This document shows positions 52,909-60,717 of a DNA stretch of 64,000 nt, piece by piece; the stretch's first letter is position 1, and every line of letters begins with the position of its first letter. The stretch covers positions 62,001 through 126,000 of the forward strand of contig CAZLYU010000003.1 in NCBI GenBank assembly GCA_964563855.1, given 5' to 3'. Both the position numbers and the translations under genes were made by a program. The notes under the pieces are model-generated. The model had not been told where the DNA came from. It saw only the letters and a program-made list of their open reading frames with translations, and made no database searches. Source of the stretch: JAFGRR01 sp964563855. Its GTDB lineage: Bacteria; Planctomycetota; Phycisphaerae; UBA1845; Fen-1342.

Positions 52909-53526
52909 ATGAGAAGCTTGCTTGCAGTTGGAGTGGCGTTGTCGATCGCCGCTTCTGCCAATGCTGCCCTGATGGGCAACGTCATCATGGAAATGGAGCC
53001 GAACGACACCGACGCCACCGCGCAGGACATCGGCTCGATCGATGGCCCCGTGGGTAGCGGCGACGTCGCGTTGATCGACGGCGAAATCACCTCGGGCGAT
53101 GTCGACTGGTACGTGTTCGACGTTGTCGGCGTGATCGACCTTGCCGCGTCGGTCTTCCAGACGCCCTTCGACATGCCGACCACCGCCGACAGCCAGCTCA
53201 TGTTGCTGGACTCGGGCCTGAACATCGTCGCGTTCGACGACGATGACAACGTGGGCGACATGTCCGCCTTCGCGACCCGCATCAGCACCGGTCGTTACTA
53301 CCTCGGCGTCAGCTCGTTCAACGACGCTGGCAACCCCGACAAGACCATCGCTGATCCTGACCTCAGCACGCTGAGCGTCTTCGACGGCGTCGACAACGAC
53401 ACGATGATGGACCACACCGGTGACTTCACGTACAAGCTCGGCATTTTCGTGAACATCGTTCCTGAGCCGACGAGCGTGGCGCTCGTGCTCATCGGTGCGG
53501 TCTTCACGGCCCTGCGTCGCCGCTAA
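52909..53526 (+). CDS. PEP-CTERM sorted exported protein
   Basis: 205 residues. Signal peptide MRSLLAVGVALSIAASANA. The body starts with MEMEPNDTDATAQDIGSIDG, a 'pre-peptidase/DVUA0089-like' beta domain motif (EPNDT.. with VDWYVFDV and RYYLGVSSFND). The C-terminus has the exosortase signal: PEP at 185-187, a hydrophobic helix (TSVALVLIGAVFTAL) and RRR. In exosortase systems such proteins are cut after this signal and exported to the outside, often with extracellular polysaccharide. The protein is acidic, typical of secreted calcium-rich beta proteins. GGAGG seven bases before ATG 52909 is strong. A terminator follows. No exosortase gene is in the window. Confidence 0.87.
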   Translation: MRSLLAVGVALSIAASANAALMGNVIMEMEPNDTDATAQDIGSIDGPVGSGDVALIDGEITSGDVDWYVFDVVGVIDLAASVFQTPFDMPTTADSQLMLLDSGLNIVAFDDDDNVGDMSAFATRISTGRYYLGVSSFNDAGNPDKTIADPDLSTLSVFDGVDNDTMMDHTGDFTYKLGIFVNIVPEPTSVALVLIGAVFTALRRR

Positions 53527-53554
53527 GTCGCCAACGCGACATCAATCACAATTC

Positions 53555-53597
53555 GCGAGGATGTGCGACTGATGTCGTACATCCTCGCACTCTTTTT
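53555..53597 (+). terminator. Rho-independent terminator after PEP-CTERM gene
   Basis: Stem of 15 pairs: GCGAGGATGT (53555-53564) with ACATCCTCGC (53579-53588), extended inwards by GCGAC/GTCGT with one G-T wobble, loop TGAT. It is followed by TCTTTTT (53591-53597). Clearest terminator in the window, 28 bases after the stop. Confidence 0.92.
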
Positions 53598-53641
53598 CGC
53601 GCCTATGTATTGCAGAGATCTCGCCCGCGTCGCGATTCCCG

Positions 53642-55243
53642 CTACCCACGAAGCGCTTCACCGACATGAATCGCAACGGTGCGAAGGTCGTCGTCGTCGA
53701 GCGTTCGAACATCGAACAACACCGCTCCATGACGGCGACGAACAATGACGGGCGGGTCTTCATGCCGCAGTGCCGCGGCCAATGCATCTGCGTCGAGTGC
53801 GCCTCCCTGTAGACGCACGACCCAAGTCGGTAATGTTCGCCCCGGCAACGCGCCGCCGCCTGCTTGAGAGTGCGCTGGCGCCGCCATGACTTCGTAGGGG
53901 GCCGCTGCTTCCGCCTCCTCCTCCATGACCGCTTCGGGTTCGGCCAAGCCGCGCAACGTATCACTGAGCAACGCCGCGAGCCGCGCGGCGCGCTGCTGCA
54001 ACGCCTCGAGCGGCGTCAGGAGCGCACGCCACGTCGGTAGCAAATGCGCGAGGCGCTTTGGATCTCGATAGAGCCGCAGCGTCGCCTCCAGTGTCGCGAG
54101 CGTAAGCTTGCCCGGACGCAAGGCACGCATCAGTGGATTTTGCTCGAGCTGCTGGATCAATTCCGCGCGCCCCACGATCACCCCAGACTGCGGCCCGCCG
54201 AGCAGTTTGTCTCCCGAAAAGAGCGTCAGGTCGGCCCCGCTCGTAACGCTCGCGCGCACCGACGGCTCGCTCGCCATGGCGTGCACCGCGGTCTTTGCGG
54301 GTCGTTCATCGGTTTCCGCGAGATCGAGCACACTCTTGTCAAAGTCGCCCTCCGGATCGCGAAACGTCACCGGCGTCGCGTCGTCGGAAAGCGCCGCCGC
54401 GGCTTCCGACAACCACGCGTGTTCGATCAAGCCACTGCCCAAGTCGTCGATCACCACGACGCGTCCCGCCTGCCAGCGGGCCAGCTCAACCAACTCCGCC
54501 AGGGATGGCGCCGTGGTGAAACCCACGATGCGGTAGTTGCTCGTATGAACGCGCAGCAGCGCTCGCGTGCTGTCGGACAGCGCCTTTTCATAATCGCGCA
54601 GGTGCGTGCGATTGGTCGTGCCCACCTCGACCAGACGACAACCGGCGGCGGACATGATGTCGGGCAGCCGATACGAACCGCCTATCTCGACGAGCTGTCC
54701 GCGCGAGACCACAACCTCACCACCCCCACCCGCCATGGAATTGAGCGCCAGGTAAGTGGCGGCGGCATTGTTGTTCACGACCAACGCCGCCTCGGCTCCG
54801 GTGAGCTCGCAGAGCAGCTCGCGCACGAGCGCCTGTCGTCGGCCGCGCTTTCCACCCGTCAGATCGAACTCGAGATTGCAGTAGCCGGACGCCGTCTCCG
54901 CGACGGCTTCGAGCGCCGCTTCGGCGAGTGGCGCACGCCCGAGCCCCGTGTGCAGAACAACGCCGGTGGCATTGATCACCCGACGCAAGCGCGGCTGAGC
55001 ACGTGCGAAGAGTTGCCGGCGAATCTCGAGCGCGAGGCCGCGCCGGTCGGCGTCGAGCGTTTCGCCAGCCTGCGCCGCGCGACGCCGACCGTCAATGACA
55101 TTGCGGATCGCGCGCACCACCTCGCTGCGCGGGAAGTCGTTGAGCAAAGCAGCGACGACCGGTTCGCGCAGCAGCTCATCCACGGATGGCAACCGACGCA
55201 ATTGCGCTTGCAGCGCCGTGTGACGGGGATCGTCGACGGACAT
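53642..55243 (-). CDS. selA: L-seryl-tRNA(Sec) selenium transferase
   Basis: 533 residues, longer than the usual 450-470. A PLP enzyme that converts Ser-tRNA(Sec) to Sec-tRNA(Sec) with selenophosphate. INATGVVLHTGLGRAPLAEAA, YCNLEFDLTGGKRGRR, VNNNAAATYLAL, SRGQLVEIGGSYRLPDIM and the PLP-lysine motif FSGDKLLGGPQSG are intact. Extra segments lie near residues 285-340 (Asp/Glu-rich, between GLIEHAWLS and DLTLFSGDK) and near 450-485 (EEEAEAAAPYE...). Its presence implies the cell uses selenocysteine. selB, selC and selD are not in the window. It follows btaA by 48 bases on the same strand; no functional link is known. Confidence 0.92.
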   Translation of the reverse strand: MSVDDPRHTALQAQLRRLPSVDELLREPVVAALLNDFPRSEVVRAIRNVIDGRRRAAQAGETLDADRRGLALEIRRQLFARAQPRLRRVINATGVVLHTGLGRAPLAEAALEAVAETASGYCNLEFDLTGGKRGRRQALVRELLCELTGAEAALVVNNNAAATYLALNSMAGGGGEVVVSRGQLVEIGGSYRLPDIMSAAGCRLVEVGTTNRTHLRDYEKALSDSTRALLRVHTSNYRIVGFTTAPSLAELVELARWQAGRVVVIDDLGSGLIEHAWLSEAAAALSDDATPVTFRDPEGDFDKSVLDLAETDERPAKTAVHAMASEPSVRASVTSGADLTLFSGDKLLGGPQSGVIVGRAELIQQLEQNPLMRALRPGKLTLATLEATLRLYRDPKRLAHLLPTWRALLTPLEALQQRAARLAALLSDTLRGLAEPEAVMEEEAEAAAPYEVMAAPAHSQAGGGALPGRTLPTWVVRLQGGALDADALAAALRHEDPPVIVRRRHGAVLFDVRTLDDDDLRTVAIHVGEALRG

Positions 55244-55291
55244 GCTCGCGGAGTGTACGCGAAACTGCCCGCCGAAAGCTGGAAGCCGGCT

Positions 55292-56503
55292 TTAGGAAGC
55301 GACGGCGACGGGCGAAGCGTGCGTGAGCTGACCGTTGGTCTTCGGTCGGCCATCGCCCTTCACCGTGAACACGTAAAAACTGCCGTACGTCGCCGATCGG
55401 TCGATCGACAGCAGGTCGCGCGAGAGATCTGGATGATGCACCAACTGCGGACGAATCGCCGGCGGCGGATCCAGCCGATAGCTGCCCGAGCGATAGATCA
55501 TGGTCGCGTCGGGAGTGGCGACGCGCAGCGCGCTGCGGAGCGTCCCTTCAAACTGCTCCTCGGTCATCCAGTCGAAGATGTCGAGGAGGTTGAACTTGCT
55601 GATGCTCTGCGGCGGCAGCGTATCGAGATAGGGGCCGAGCCACCCGTTCACGATGGTCACGCGGTCGAGGTTGTCGCGCAGGGTCTCGAAGTTCTCTTCG
55701 AGCAGATACGGCGGCACGCGGTTCCCGCGGAAGCGGCCGGTGATGGCCACGGTCAGGAAATAGTTGTCGTAGATCGGCACCCGCGTCAGGGCGTACTCGA
55801 TCCGCTCGCGCACGTAGTCGTACATGTCGTGGCGCCCGTCGACCAGCTTCCACTGCCGCGGATGCACACCCGCCATGTAGAGGAACGGCTTGAAGTTGAT
55901 CAGCGTCTTCGACGCCGGGCCCCAGAGGCGCGGGGCGACATGCTTGTGATACCAGCGGGCCTGCTCGTCGAGATCCTGAATGTCGCAAAACGCGTGCAAC
56001 TGCTGGCGCGAGATGCCGAGCTGATGGAGGAATCCGCGCAGGAAGCGGCAGAACAATCCCATCCGCCCGAAGTCATAGAGATTACGGGCGACCAGCCATA
56101 GCTTGCGATCCCAGAAGGCTCGCGCCCGCTCCGACAAGTGCGGACGCAGTTGCGAGCGATAGACCGACGAAACCACCCCGGGGTTGCGCGCTGCGAAAAT
56201 GTCGAAGAAGGTTTGGTGGTCGAGCGTCGCGATCGCCGCCAGCTTCAGCTCGAGCACCGCGTTCTGCGCCGGATTGCCGTCGATGCTGATCAGCCGGCGC
56301 GGCGACTGGCACAGAAAGTTCAGCGGGTTGCACCCGGCTGAGCTGATCGAAATCACGACATCTTCGTCGGGGCGTATCTGAAACGCCTGCCGATCCATCT
56401 CCGGATCTTCCCACGACATGTTGAACACGATGCCGTTGAAGACCATGCGCTCCATCAATCCACGCCGTTGCGGCGCGAGCATGTTGATCACTGTCGGCTT
56501 CAC
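55292..56503 (-). CDS. btaA: BtaA-like: SAM:diacylglycerol 3-amino-3-carboxypropyltransferase (DUF3419)
   Basis: 403 residues. BtaA-type proteins transfer the 3-amino-3-carboxypropyl group of SAM to diacylglycerol, the first step of the betaine lipid DGTS. Conserved: VFNMSWEDPEMDRQAF, VVISISSAGCNPLNFLCQSP (SAM binding), LISIDGNPAQNAVLELKLAAI, WGPASKTLINFKPFLYMAGVHPRQ and LLDIFDWMTEEQF. The GTG start overlaps the btaB stop (GTGA), so the two genes are coupled. The neighbouring methyltransferase is the expected second enzyme. Such lipids replace phospholipids under phosphate limitation in other bacteria. Confirmation needs lipid analysis. Confidence 0.85.
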   Translation of the reverse strand: MKPTVINMLAPQRRGLMERMVFNGIVFNMSWEDPEMDRQAFQIRPDEDVVISISSAGCNPLNFLCQSPRRLISIDGNPAQNAVLELKLAAIATLDHQTFFDIFAARNPGVVSSVYRSQLRPHLSERARAFWDRKLWLVARNLYDFGRMGLFCRFLRGFLHQLGISRQQLHAFCDIQDLDEQARWYHKHVAPRLWGPASKTLINFKPFLYMAGVHPRQWKLVDGRHDMYDYVRERIEYALTRVPIYDNYFLTVAITGRFRGNRVPPYLLEENFETLRDNLDRVTIVNGWLGPYLDTLPPQSISKFNLLDIFDWMTEEQFEGTLRSALRVATPDATMIYRSGSYRLDPPPAIRPQLVHHPDLSRDLLSIDRSATYGSFYVFTVKGDGRPKTNGQLTHASPVAVAS

Positions 56504-57153
56504 GAACCCGACCTCCGCGCGACGGCGGTGAAGTTATAGCCGCCGAGCCAGGGTTTGACGGACACGTCGCCGAAAACCGCGCGCATGCCGTCGATGTAAG
56601 GATGTTGCGTCGCCACGTGGTTCAAACGCAGCCACGTGCGCATCACCGGGCCCAGCGGGCCCCATCCACCAAACACGCCAAAGTCGAGCACGACCACCCG
56701 GCCCTGCGGAGCCAGTTGCGCGCGGGCGCTCTCCAGCGCCCGACGCCACTCCGGAATCATCGTAAGACTGTAGGCGAAGAAGACCGCGTCGAACGGCTGA
56801 TCGAAGCGCATGTCGGCGGCGTCGCCTTGCACGAGCTCGACGTTTCGCCAGCCGCGCCGCTCCACGCGTTTCGCCGCCTGGCGCAACATGTCGTGAGAGA
56901 AATCGAGCCCGACCAGCGCACCGCGCTGCGGATCGAGCCGTTCCTGCAGAAAGCGAAAGTTGAGCCCCGTGCCGCACCCGACCTCCAACACCCGGCTCTC
57001 GGGCTGCAAACCCAGCAACGCGACGGCCTGTCGGCGACCGTGCAGAATCATCCAGCGCGTCTTGTCGTAGACCAGCGCGTGATATCGATAGAACCGTTGG
57101 ACTGCGCTATCAGACACCGTCGCTCTCACCTCGCCTCCAACGCCGCCGCTCAA
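56500..57153 (-). CDS. btaB: BtaB-like SAM-dependent N-methyltransferase
   Basis: 217 residues. Class I methyltransferase: VLEVGCGTGLNFRFLQERL (motif I), GALVGLDFSHDMLRQAAKR, VELVQGDAADMRF, FDAVFFAYSLTMIPEWRRALESAR and GRVVVLDFGVFGGWGPLG, features of BtaB/UbiE-type lipid methyltransferases. Next to btaA it should add three methyl groups to diacylglycerylhomoserine to form DGTS. The ATG at 57153 overlaps the stop of the upstream pseudo-receiver gene (ATGA), favouring this start; GTG 57117 with GAGGTGA upstream is an alternative. The three genes and selA run in one direction. Confidence 0.82.
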   Translation of the reverse strand: MSGGVGGEVRATVSDSAVQRFYRYHALVYDKTRWMILHGRRQAVALLGLQPESRVLEVGCGTGLNFRFLQERLDPQRGALVGLDFSHDMLRQAAKRVERRGWRNVELVQGDAADMRFDQPFDAVFFAYSLTMIPEWRRALESARAQLAPQGRVVVLDFGVFGGWGPLGPVMRTWLRLNHVATQHPYIDGMRAVFGDVSVKPWLGGYNFTAVARRSGS

Positions 57154-57545
57154 ACGGACGAGCCCGGCTTCGTCGGCAGAAACTCAGCGAGTCGCTCGCG
57201 CGTCTCCGGCTGACCAAGACCAGCCTTTCCGAAGCCGGCCGCCGCGCCCGCCGCCACCGCGGCCGACTGCGCTTCCGGCAGATTGCTGACCAGCATGATG
57301 GGCGGCTTGGTCGCGAGGTCGCTCTTGCTGAGATGTCTCACGAGGTCGAGGCCCTCGGCGCCGTCGCGATCCATTAGGCGATTGACGAGGATGAGCTGGA
57401 AACCGCCGGTCGACGCCGCGGCCTGCGCTTCTTCAACGCTGTGTGCTCGCTGCACCTCTACGTCGAAGTGCGCTTCGAGCAGATTGCGAATGTTCTGGTG
57501 GTCAAAGTCGCACTGCCCCACGTCCAACACACGCGCTCGATCCAC
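57150..57545 (-). CDS. Receiver-like (CheY-type) protein without phospho-acceptor Asp
   Basis: About 131 residues. Response-regulator fold: VLDVGQCDFDHQNIRNLLEAHFDVEVQRAHSVEEA, then LILVNRLMDRDGAEGLDLVRHL, PIMLVSNLPEAQSA and GFGKAGLG. The position normally holding the phosphorylated Asp (LILLD in CheY-like proteins) is Asn in LILVN, while the Ser/Thr (PIMLVS) and the Lys (GFGK) are present. So it is probably a pseudo-receiver that works by protein contact. GTG 57545 has AAGGAG six bases upstream; the in-frame ATG 57560 has none. It precedes btaB with a stop/start overlap. Any role in betaine lipid control is inference. Confidence 0.72.
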   Translation of the reverse strand: MDRARVLDVGQCDFDHQNIRNLLEAHFDVEVQRAHSVEEAQAAASTGGFQLILVNRLMDRDGAEGLDLVRHLSKSDLATKPPIMLVSNLPEAQSAAVAAGAAAGFGKAGLGQPETRERLAEFLPTKPGSSV

Positions 57546-57764
57546 GCTGCGCTCCTTCATCCGAACTCGTTCAAGTAGCGGACCGCTGCTTGTGAATCCG
57601 CAGCCGCTCCGCGTCGCCAAGCAGTGCAGTGTAGCAACGGCGCTCCGCCGCGCGAACCCCGATCGCCGCGCCGCCTTGACACGTCGCCGGGCGGCGGCGA
57701 AGAATAACACTTGCGGTCGCATCATCGCGGCCCAGACGCGCAAGACCCGCTCGGAGACGCAGCG

Positions 57765-58130
57765 ATGGAGCAGCCTTCCAGCCACTTAAAGGTTCGGCGG
57801 CAAGACGGCGTGGCAGTCGTGGAGTTCGTTGACCGCAAAATTCTGGAGGAGCTGTCGATCCAGGAGATCGGCGACGAGTTGCAGCGACTCGTCGACAACG
57901 AGCCCGGCATCAAGCTGCTGCTGAATTTCAAGAATGTTGATCACCTCTCCAGCGCGGCCTTGGGCATGCTCATCAACCTCAACAAGAAGGTGATAGAGCA
58001 GAAGCCTCACGGGCAACTGCGACTCTCGGACATCAACCGCCAGATCTTCGAGGTCTTCAAGATCACCCGCCTGACCCGAATGTTCGACATCCACGATACC
58101 CACGAGCAGGCGCTGGCAAGCTTCAAGTGA
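57765..58130 (+). CDS. STAS-domain anti-anti-sigma factor (SpoIIAA/RsbV-like)
   Basis: 121 residues. STAS fold: VRRQDGVAVVEFVDRKILEE, IKLLLNFKNVDHLSSAALGMLINLNKKV, LRLSDINRQIFEVFKITRLTRMF. Ser62 or Ser63 is the likely phosphorylation site. In partner switching the unphosphorylated form binds an RsbW-type kinase and frees its target. The kinase gene lies 39 bases downstream. A PP2C phosphatase of the matching kind is encoded at 14470-15789. The LKLSDINRQIFEVFKITRL form is common in planctomycetes and cyanobacteria. ATG 57765 fits the family start. Confidence 0.88.
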   Translation: MEQPSSHLKVRRQDGVAVVEFVDRKILEELSIQEIGDELQRLVDNEPGIKLLLNFKNVDHLSSAALGMLINLNKKVIEQKPHGQLRLSDINRQIFEVFKITRLTRMFDIHDTHEQALASFK

Positions 58131-58169
58131 GGCTGCCAACGGGCCCCGTGGCGTGAGGTCGCGCGTTTC

Positions 58170-58637
58170 ATGCAACCGCCCGCCAGTTTTGGCATCAGCG
58201 AGTCGCAGCTTTCCGAAATCCAGATTCCCAGTGATCTGCGGCGCGCGAAAGACCCCGAATCAAGCATCATGCGCGTCGTCGAACGCTTTTCGTACGACGC
58301 CGACGCCTGCTTCGCCATCAAGCTGTCGCTCGAAGAAGCCGTGACCAACGCCGTAAAACACGGCAATCAGCACGATCCCAACAAGACGGTCACCGTCCGC
58401 TACTTTTGCGATGACGAGCGATTCGTCGCCGCGGTCTGCGACCAAGGTTCCGGCTTTCACCTGGATCACGTACCCGACCCAACGTCCGATGAAAACCTCG
58501 AGCGGCCAAGCGGCCGCGGACTCATGCTGATGCAGTCATACATGACCGAGGTCGCATTTAATGAGCAGGGCAACGAAGTCTGGATGCTCAAGATCAACCC
58601 CGCGGCCCGCAAGCGGCCCAAACGCCAGGTCGGATAG
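58170..58637 (+). CDS. RsbW-like serine kinase/anti-sigma factor (HATPase)
   Basis: 155 residues. GHKL ATPase of the anti-sigma type: N-box LSLEEAVTNAVKHGNQHDP, G1 DQGSGF, G2 SGRGLMLMQSYM. No sensor or membrane segment. It should phosphorylate the STAS protein encoded just upstream and, when free, bind a sigma factor or other target. Which target is unknown; the unusual sigma factor at 46.9 kb is one of many candidates. The C-terminus is basic (ARKRPKRQVG). The following ASCH-like ORF overlaps its 3' end. Confidence 0.88.
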   Translation: MQPPASFGISESQLSEIQIPSDLRRAKDPESSIMRVVERFSYDADACFAIKLSLEEAVTNAVKHGNQHDPNKTVTVRYFCDDERFVAAVCDQGSGFHLDHVPDPTSDENLERPSGRGLMLMQSYMTEVAFNEQGNEVWMLKINPAARKRPKRQVG

Positions 58638-59076
58638 CGCCCGGTCAACGGGTCAGAGCGCAGCGGGCGCCAGCCCAGACCATCGGGCGCAGGGCCACAT
58701 CGCAATTGTCGATCCCATCTCCGCCCGGCAGCTCGCCGCCGGCGCCAAACGCATCGAGTCGCGCTTCAGCCAAACCCGCCGACTACCGTTCGGACGCATC
58801 CATCCCGGAGACCCGATCTGGTTCAAGCTGTCCGGCGGCGGCTTCATCGGCGCCGCCACCGCGCGGCGCGTGCAAGAGTTTTCCGACCTCACCGTCGATC
58901 GCGTCCGCGGCATCGCTCGCCGACACGGCCGCGATATTGCGGCTCCCGACGGCTACTGGGACACCCGGCTGACGCGCCGCTACGGCGTGCTCATCTGGAT
59001 CTCGCGGCTGCGCCTTCGTCTCGAGCCGCCCGCCGTCACGCCGCGTCAGTACGGGAGTGGGTGGATTCTGCTCTGA
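58561..59076 (+). CDS. ASCH/PUA-like domain protein
   Basis: Up to 171 residues; the convincing part starts near residue 47 (IAIVDPISARQLAAGAKRIESRFSQ, about 58700). It resembles an ASCH domain: an opening self-contained 'AxxIxxGxKxIExRF' line, then PGDPIWFKLSGGGFIGAATARRV and a C-terminal WISRLRLRL...SGWILL. ASCH domains bind RNA or nucleotides. The start is unclear: ATG 58561 overlaps the kinase gene by 77 bases and no ATG, GTG or TTG is in frame between it and the domain. A start at ATG 58561 or a rare ATT near 58708 are the options. No other neighbour points to a function. Confidence 0.55.
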   Translation: MSRATKSGCSRSTPRPASGPNARSDSARSTGQSAAGASPDHRAQGHIAIVDPISARQLAAGAKRIESRFSQTRRLPFGRIHPGDPIWFKLSGGGFIGAATARRVQEFSDLTVDRVRGIARRHGRDIAAPDGYWDTRLTRRYGVLIWISRLRLRLEPPAVTPRQYGSGWILL

Positions 59077-59246
59077 CGCGGGCCCCAGAACGCGGCTCGC
59101 GGGGCGATTCGGCGCCTTTCGCGCGTCGGACATCACGCTTGATTTGACACCCGCTTCCTGAAAAGATGACGAATCTGAGGGTTTGACGAAGCTGCGGAGC
59201 GGACTGGCGCGCGTCAAACGGTTGCCGGGCGGTGGAGGCCAGGAAA

Positions 59247-60545
59247 ATGCGCGGGATCTTGCGATGCTGCATAGCGGCTCTTGCGGCGACGGCGACGTTC
59301 GCCGCCGAGGTGTCGGTCCAAAACGACGATCTGACGGACGGCCAGTTTGGCTCGATCGTCAGCGGATTCGTCCCCGGTGAGGAGGTCGCCGCGCGGCTCA
59401 CCTCTCCCTGCGACGGCAAAATTGTCGCGGTCCAGATCTTGTGGTGGCAGCCCCCGGGCGCCGCCAACCCCGACTCACTCGAAGAAGCCATCCGCATCTA
59501 CGCCGACGGCGCCCACCCTGTGCCCGGAGCCGTGCTCGAACTCCTCGCGGGTCCCGTCCTGGTGCCCGGCTTTCTCAACGAATTCCGCTTCACCGACGAA
59601 GGGGGAACCGTACCGATCGACGTCCCCGTGTTCGAGGGGCAGCGATTTTACGTCGCGCTCGAATTCGCCAACGCCAACAATGTCTTGAACGGCGACTCCA
59701 GCGTGCTGCGCGACGTCAGTGGCTGTGTCGCCGGACGCAACGCGATCTTCGCCGTTGGCGGCCTCTTCAACGGCTGGGCCGAAACCTGCCCCCTCGTGAA
59801 CGGCGACTTCGTCATTCGCGCCATTGTCGATTGTGATGAGCCGGTCGGCGCCTGTTGCCGCCCGGATGGCACGTGCAGCGAAAACGTCCGCGAGGCCGCC
59901 TGCCTGAACCAACCGGGCTCGACCTGGTTCGAGGGGCAAACCTGCGCCCAACAAACGTGCCCGCGCGTTGGCGCCTGCTGCCGCGACACCGGCTGCCTCA
60001 GCTTCGTCGAGGAGGTCACCTGCGAGGCGATCCAAGGCGTCTTCGCCGGACCGGGAACCGAGTGCAGCATCTGCACACGCGGCGCCTGCTGCCTGCCGAC
60101 CGGCGAATGCTCGCTCGAGTTCTCCTTCGACTGCACCGCGCTCGGCGGCATCTTCCAGGGCATCGGCTCGACCTGCTCCCCCAATCCTTGTCCGCAGCCC
60201 GGCGGCGCCTGCTGCTTCGGCGACGTCTGCGTCCCCAACCAACTCCGGCCCGACTGCGAAACCTCCGGCGGCGTCTGGGCCGGACCGCTCACCACCTGCG
60301 ATGACGTCAACGGCGACGGCCACCCCGACGCGTGCGCCCCCCGGTTCGGCCTCGGCGACATGAACTGCGACGGCGCCGTCAACGCTGGTGATATTGACGG
60401 ATTCGTCCTCGCCCTCGTCGATCAGTCAGCCTACGCCGCCGCGTACCCCGATTGCGCCGCGCTCCTCGGCGACTGCACGATGGACGGAAGCCTGAACGCC
60501 GCCGACATCGATTGCTTCGTCCAGATCATCGTCTCCGGTGGCTAG
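59247..60545 (+). CDS. Secreted protein with four Cys-rich GACC repeats and dockerin-like end
   Basis: 432 residues. Signal peptide MRGILRCCIAALAATATFA. Residues 25-195 form a beta-type domain (FGSIVSGFVPGEEVAARLT, LEEAIRIYADGAHPVPG). Then four tandem repeats start with GACC at 201, 242, 279 and 320, each 37-41 residues with six or so conserved Cys and an inner G-G/W motif. The end (370-430) holds two dockerin-type calcium repeats (GDMNCDGAVNAGDIDGFV and DCTMDGSLNAADIDCFVQI). Such proteins are typical of planctomycetes; the repeat's function is unknown. GGAGG lies upstream of ATG 59247. The gene ends 69 bases before the second assembly gap. Confidence 0.85.
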   Translation: MRGILRCCIAALAATATFAAEVSVQNDDLTDGQFGSIVSGFVPGEEVAARLTSPCDGKIVAVQILWWQPPGAANPDSLEEAIRIYADGAHPVPGAVLELLAGPVLVPGFLNEFRFTDEGGTVPIDVPVFEGQRFYVALEFANANNVLNGDSSVLRDVSGCVAGRNAIFAVGGLFNGWAETCPLVNGDFVIRAIVDCDEPVGACCRPDGTCSENVREAACLNQPGSTWFEGQTCAQQTCPRVGACCRDTGCLSFVEEVTCEAIQGVFAGPGTECSICTRGACCLPTGECSLEFSFDCTALGGIFQGIGSTCSPNPCPQPGGACCFGDVCVPNQLRPDCETSGGVWAGPLTTCDDVNGDGHPDACAPRFGLGDMNCDGAVNAGDIDGFVLALVDQSAYAAAYPDCAALLGDCTMDGSLNAADIDCFVQIIVSGG

Positions 60546-60614
60546 GCTTTGCCCGACGCGGCGCAGGGACAGCGACGAGGAGTCGCGGCCTGAGTGAGCC
60601 GGAGTCGTCCCGCC

Positions 60615-60714
60615 NNNNNNNNNNNNNNNNNNNNNNNNNNNNNNNNNNNNNNNNNNNNNNNNNNNNNNNNNNNNNNNNNNNNNNNNNNNNNNNNNNNNNN
60701 NNNNNNNNNNNNNN
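60615..60714. other. Assembly gap of 100 N
   Basis: Exactly 100 unknown bases. The two flanks share no repeat, unlike the first gap, so real sequence is probably missing. The missing part may include the true start of the FecCD permease and its upstream genes (for example a binding protein). Confidence 0.98.
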
Positions 60715-60717
60715 CAC

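Noticed and set aside
54044..56101. 685-codon plus-strand open frame over selA and btaA
   Set aside because: Arg-rich antisense frame in GC-rich DNA with no recognisable motif, while the minus-strand genes are certain.
59144..59149. TTGACA hexamer before the GACC-repeat gene as a promoter
   Set aside because: No acceptable -10 hexamer at 16-18 bases; the sequence there is GATGAC/GACGAA.
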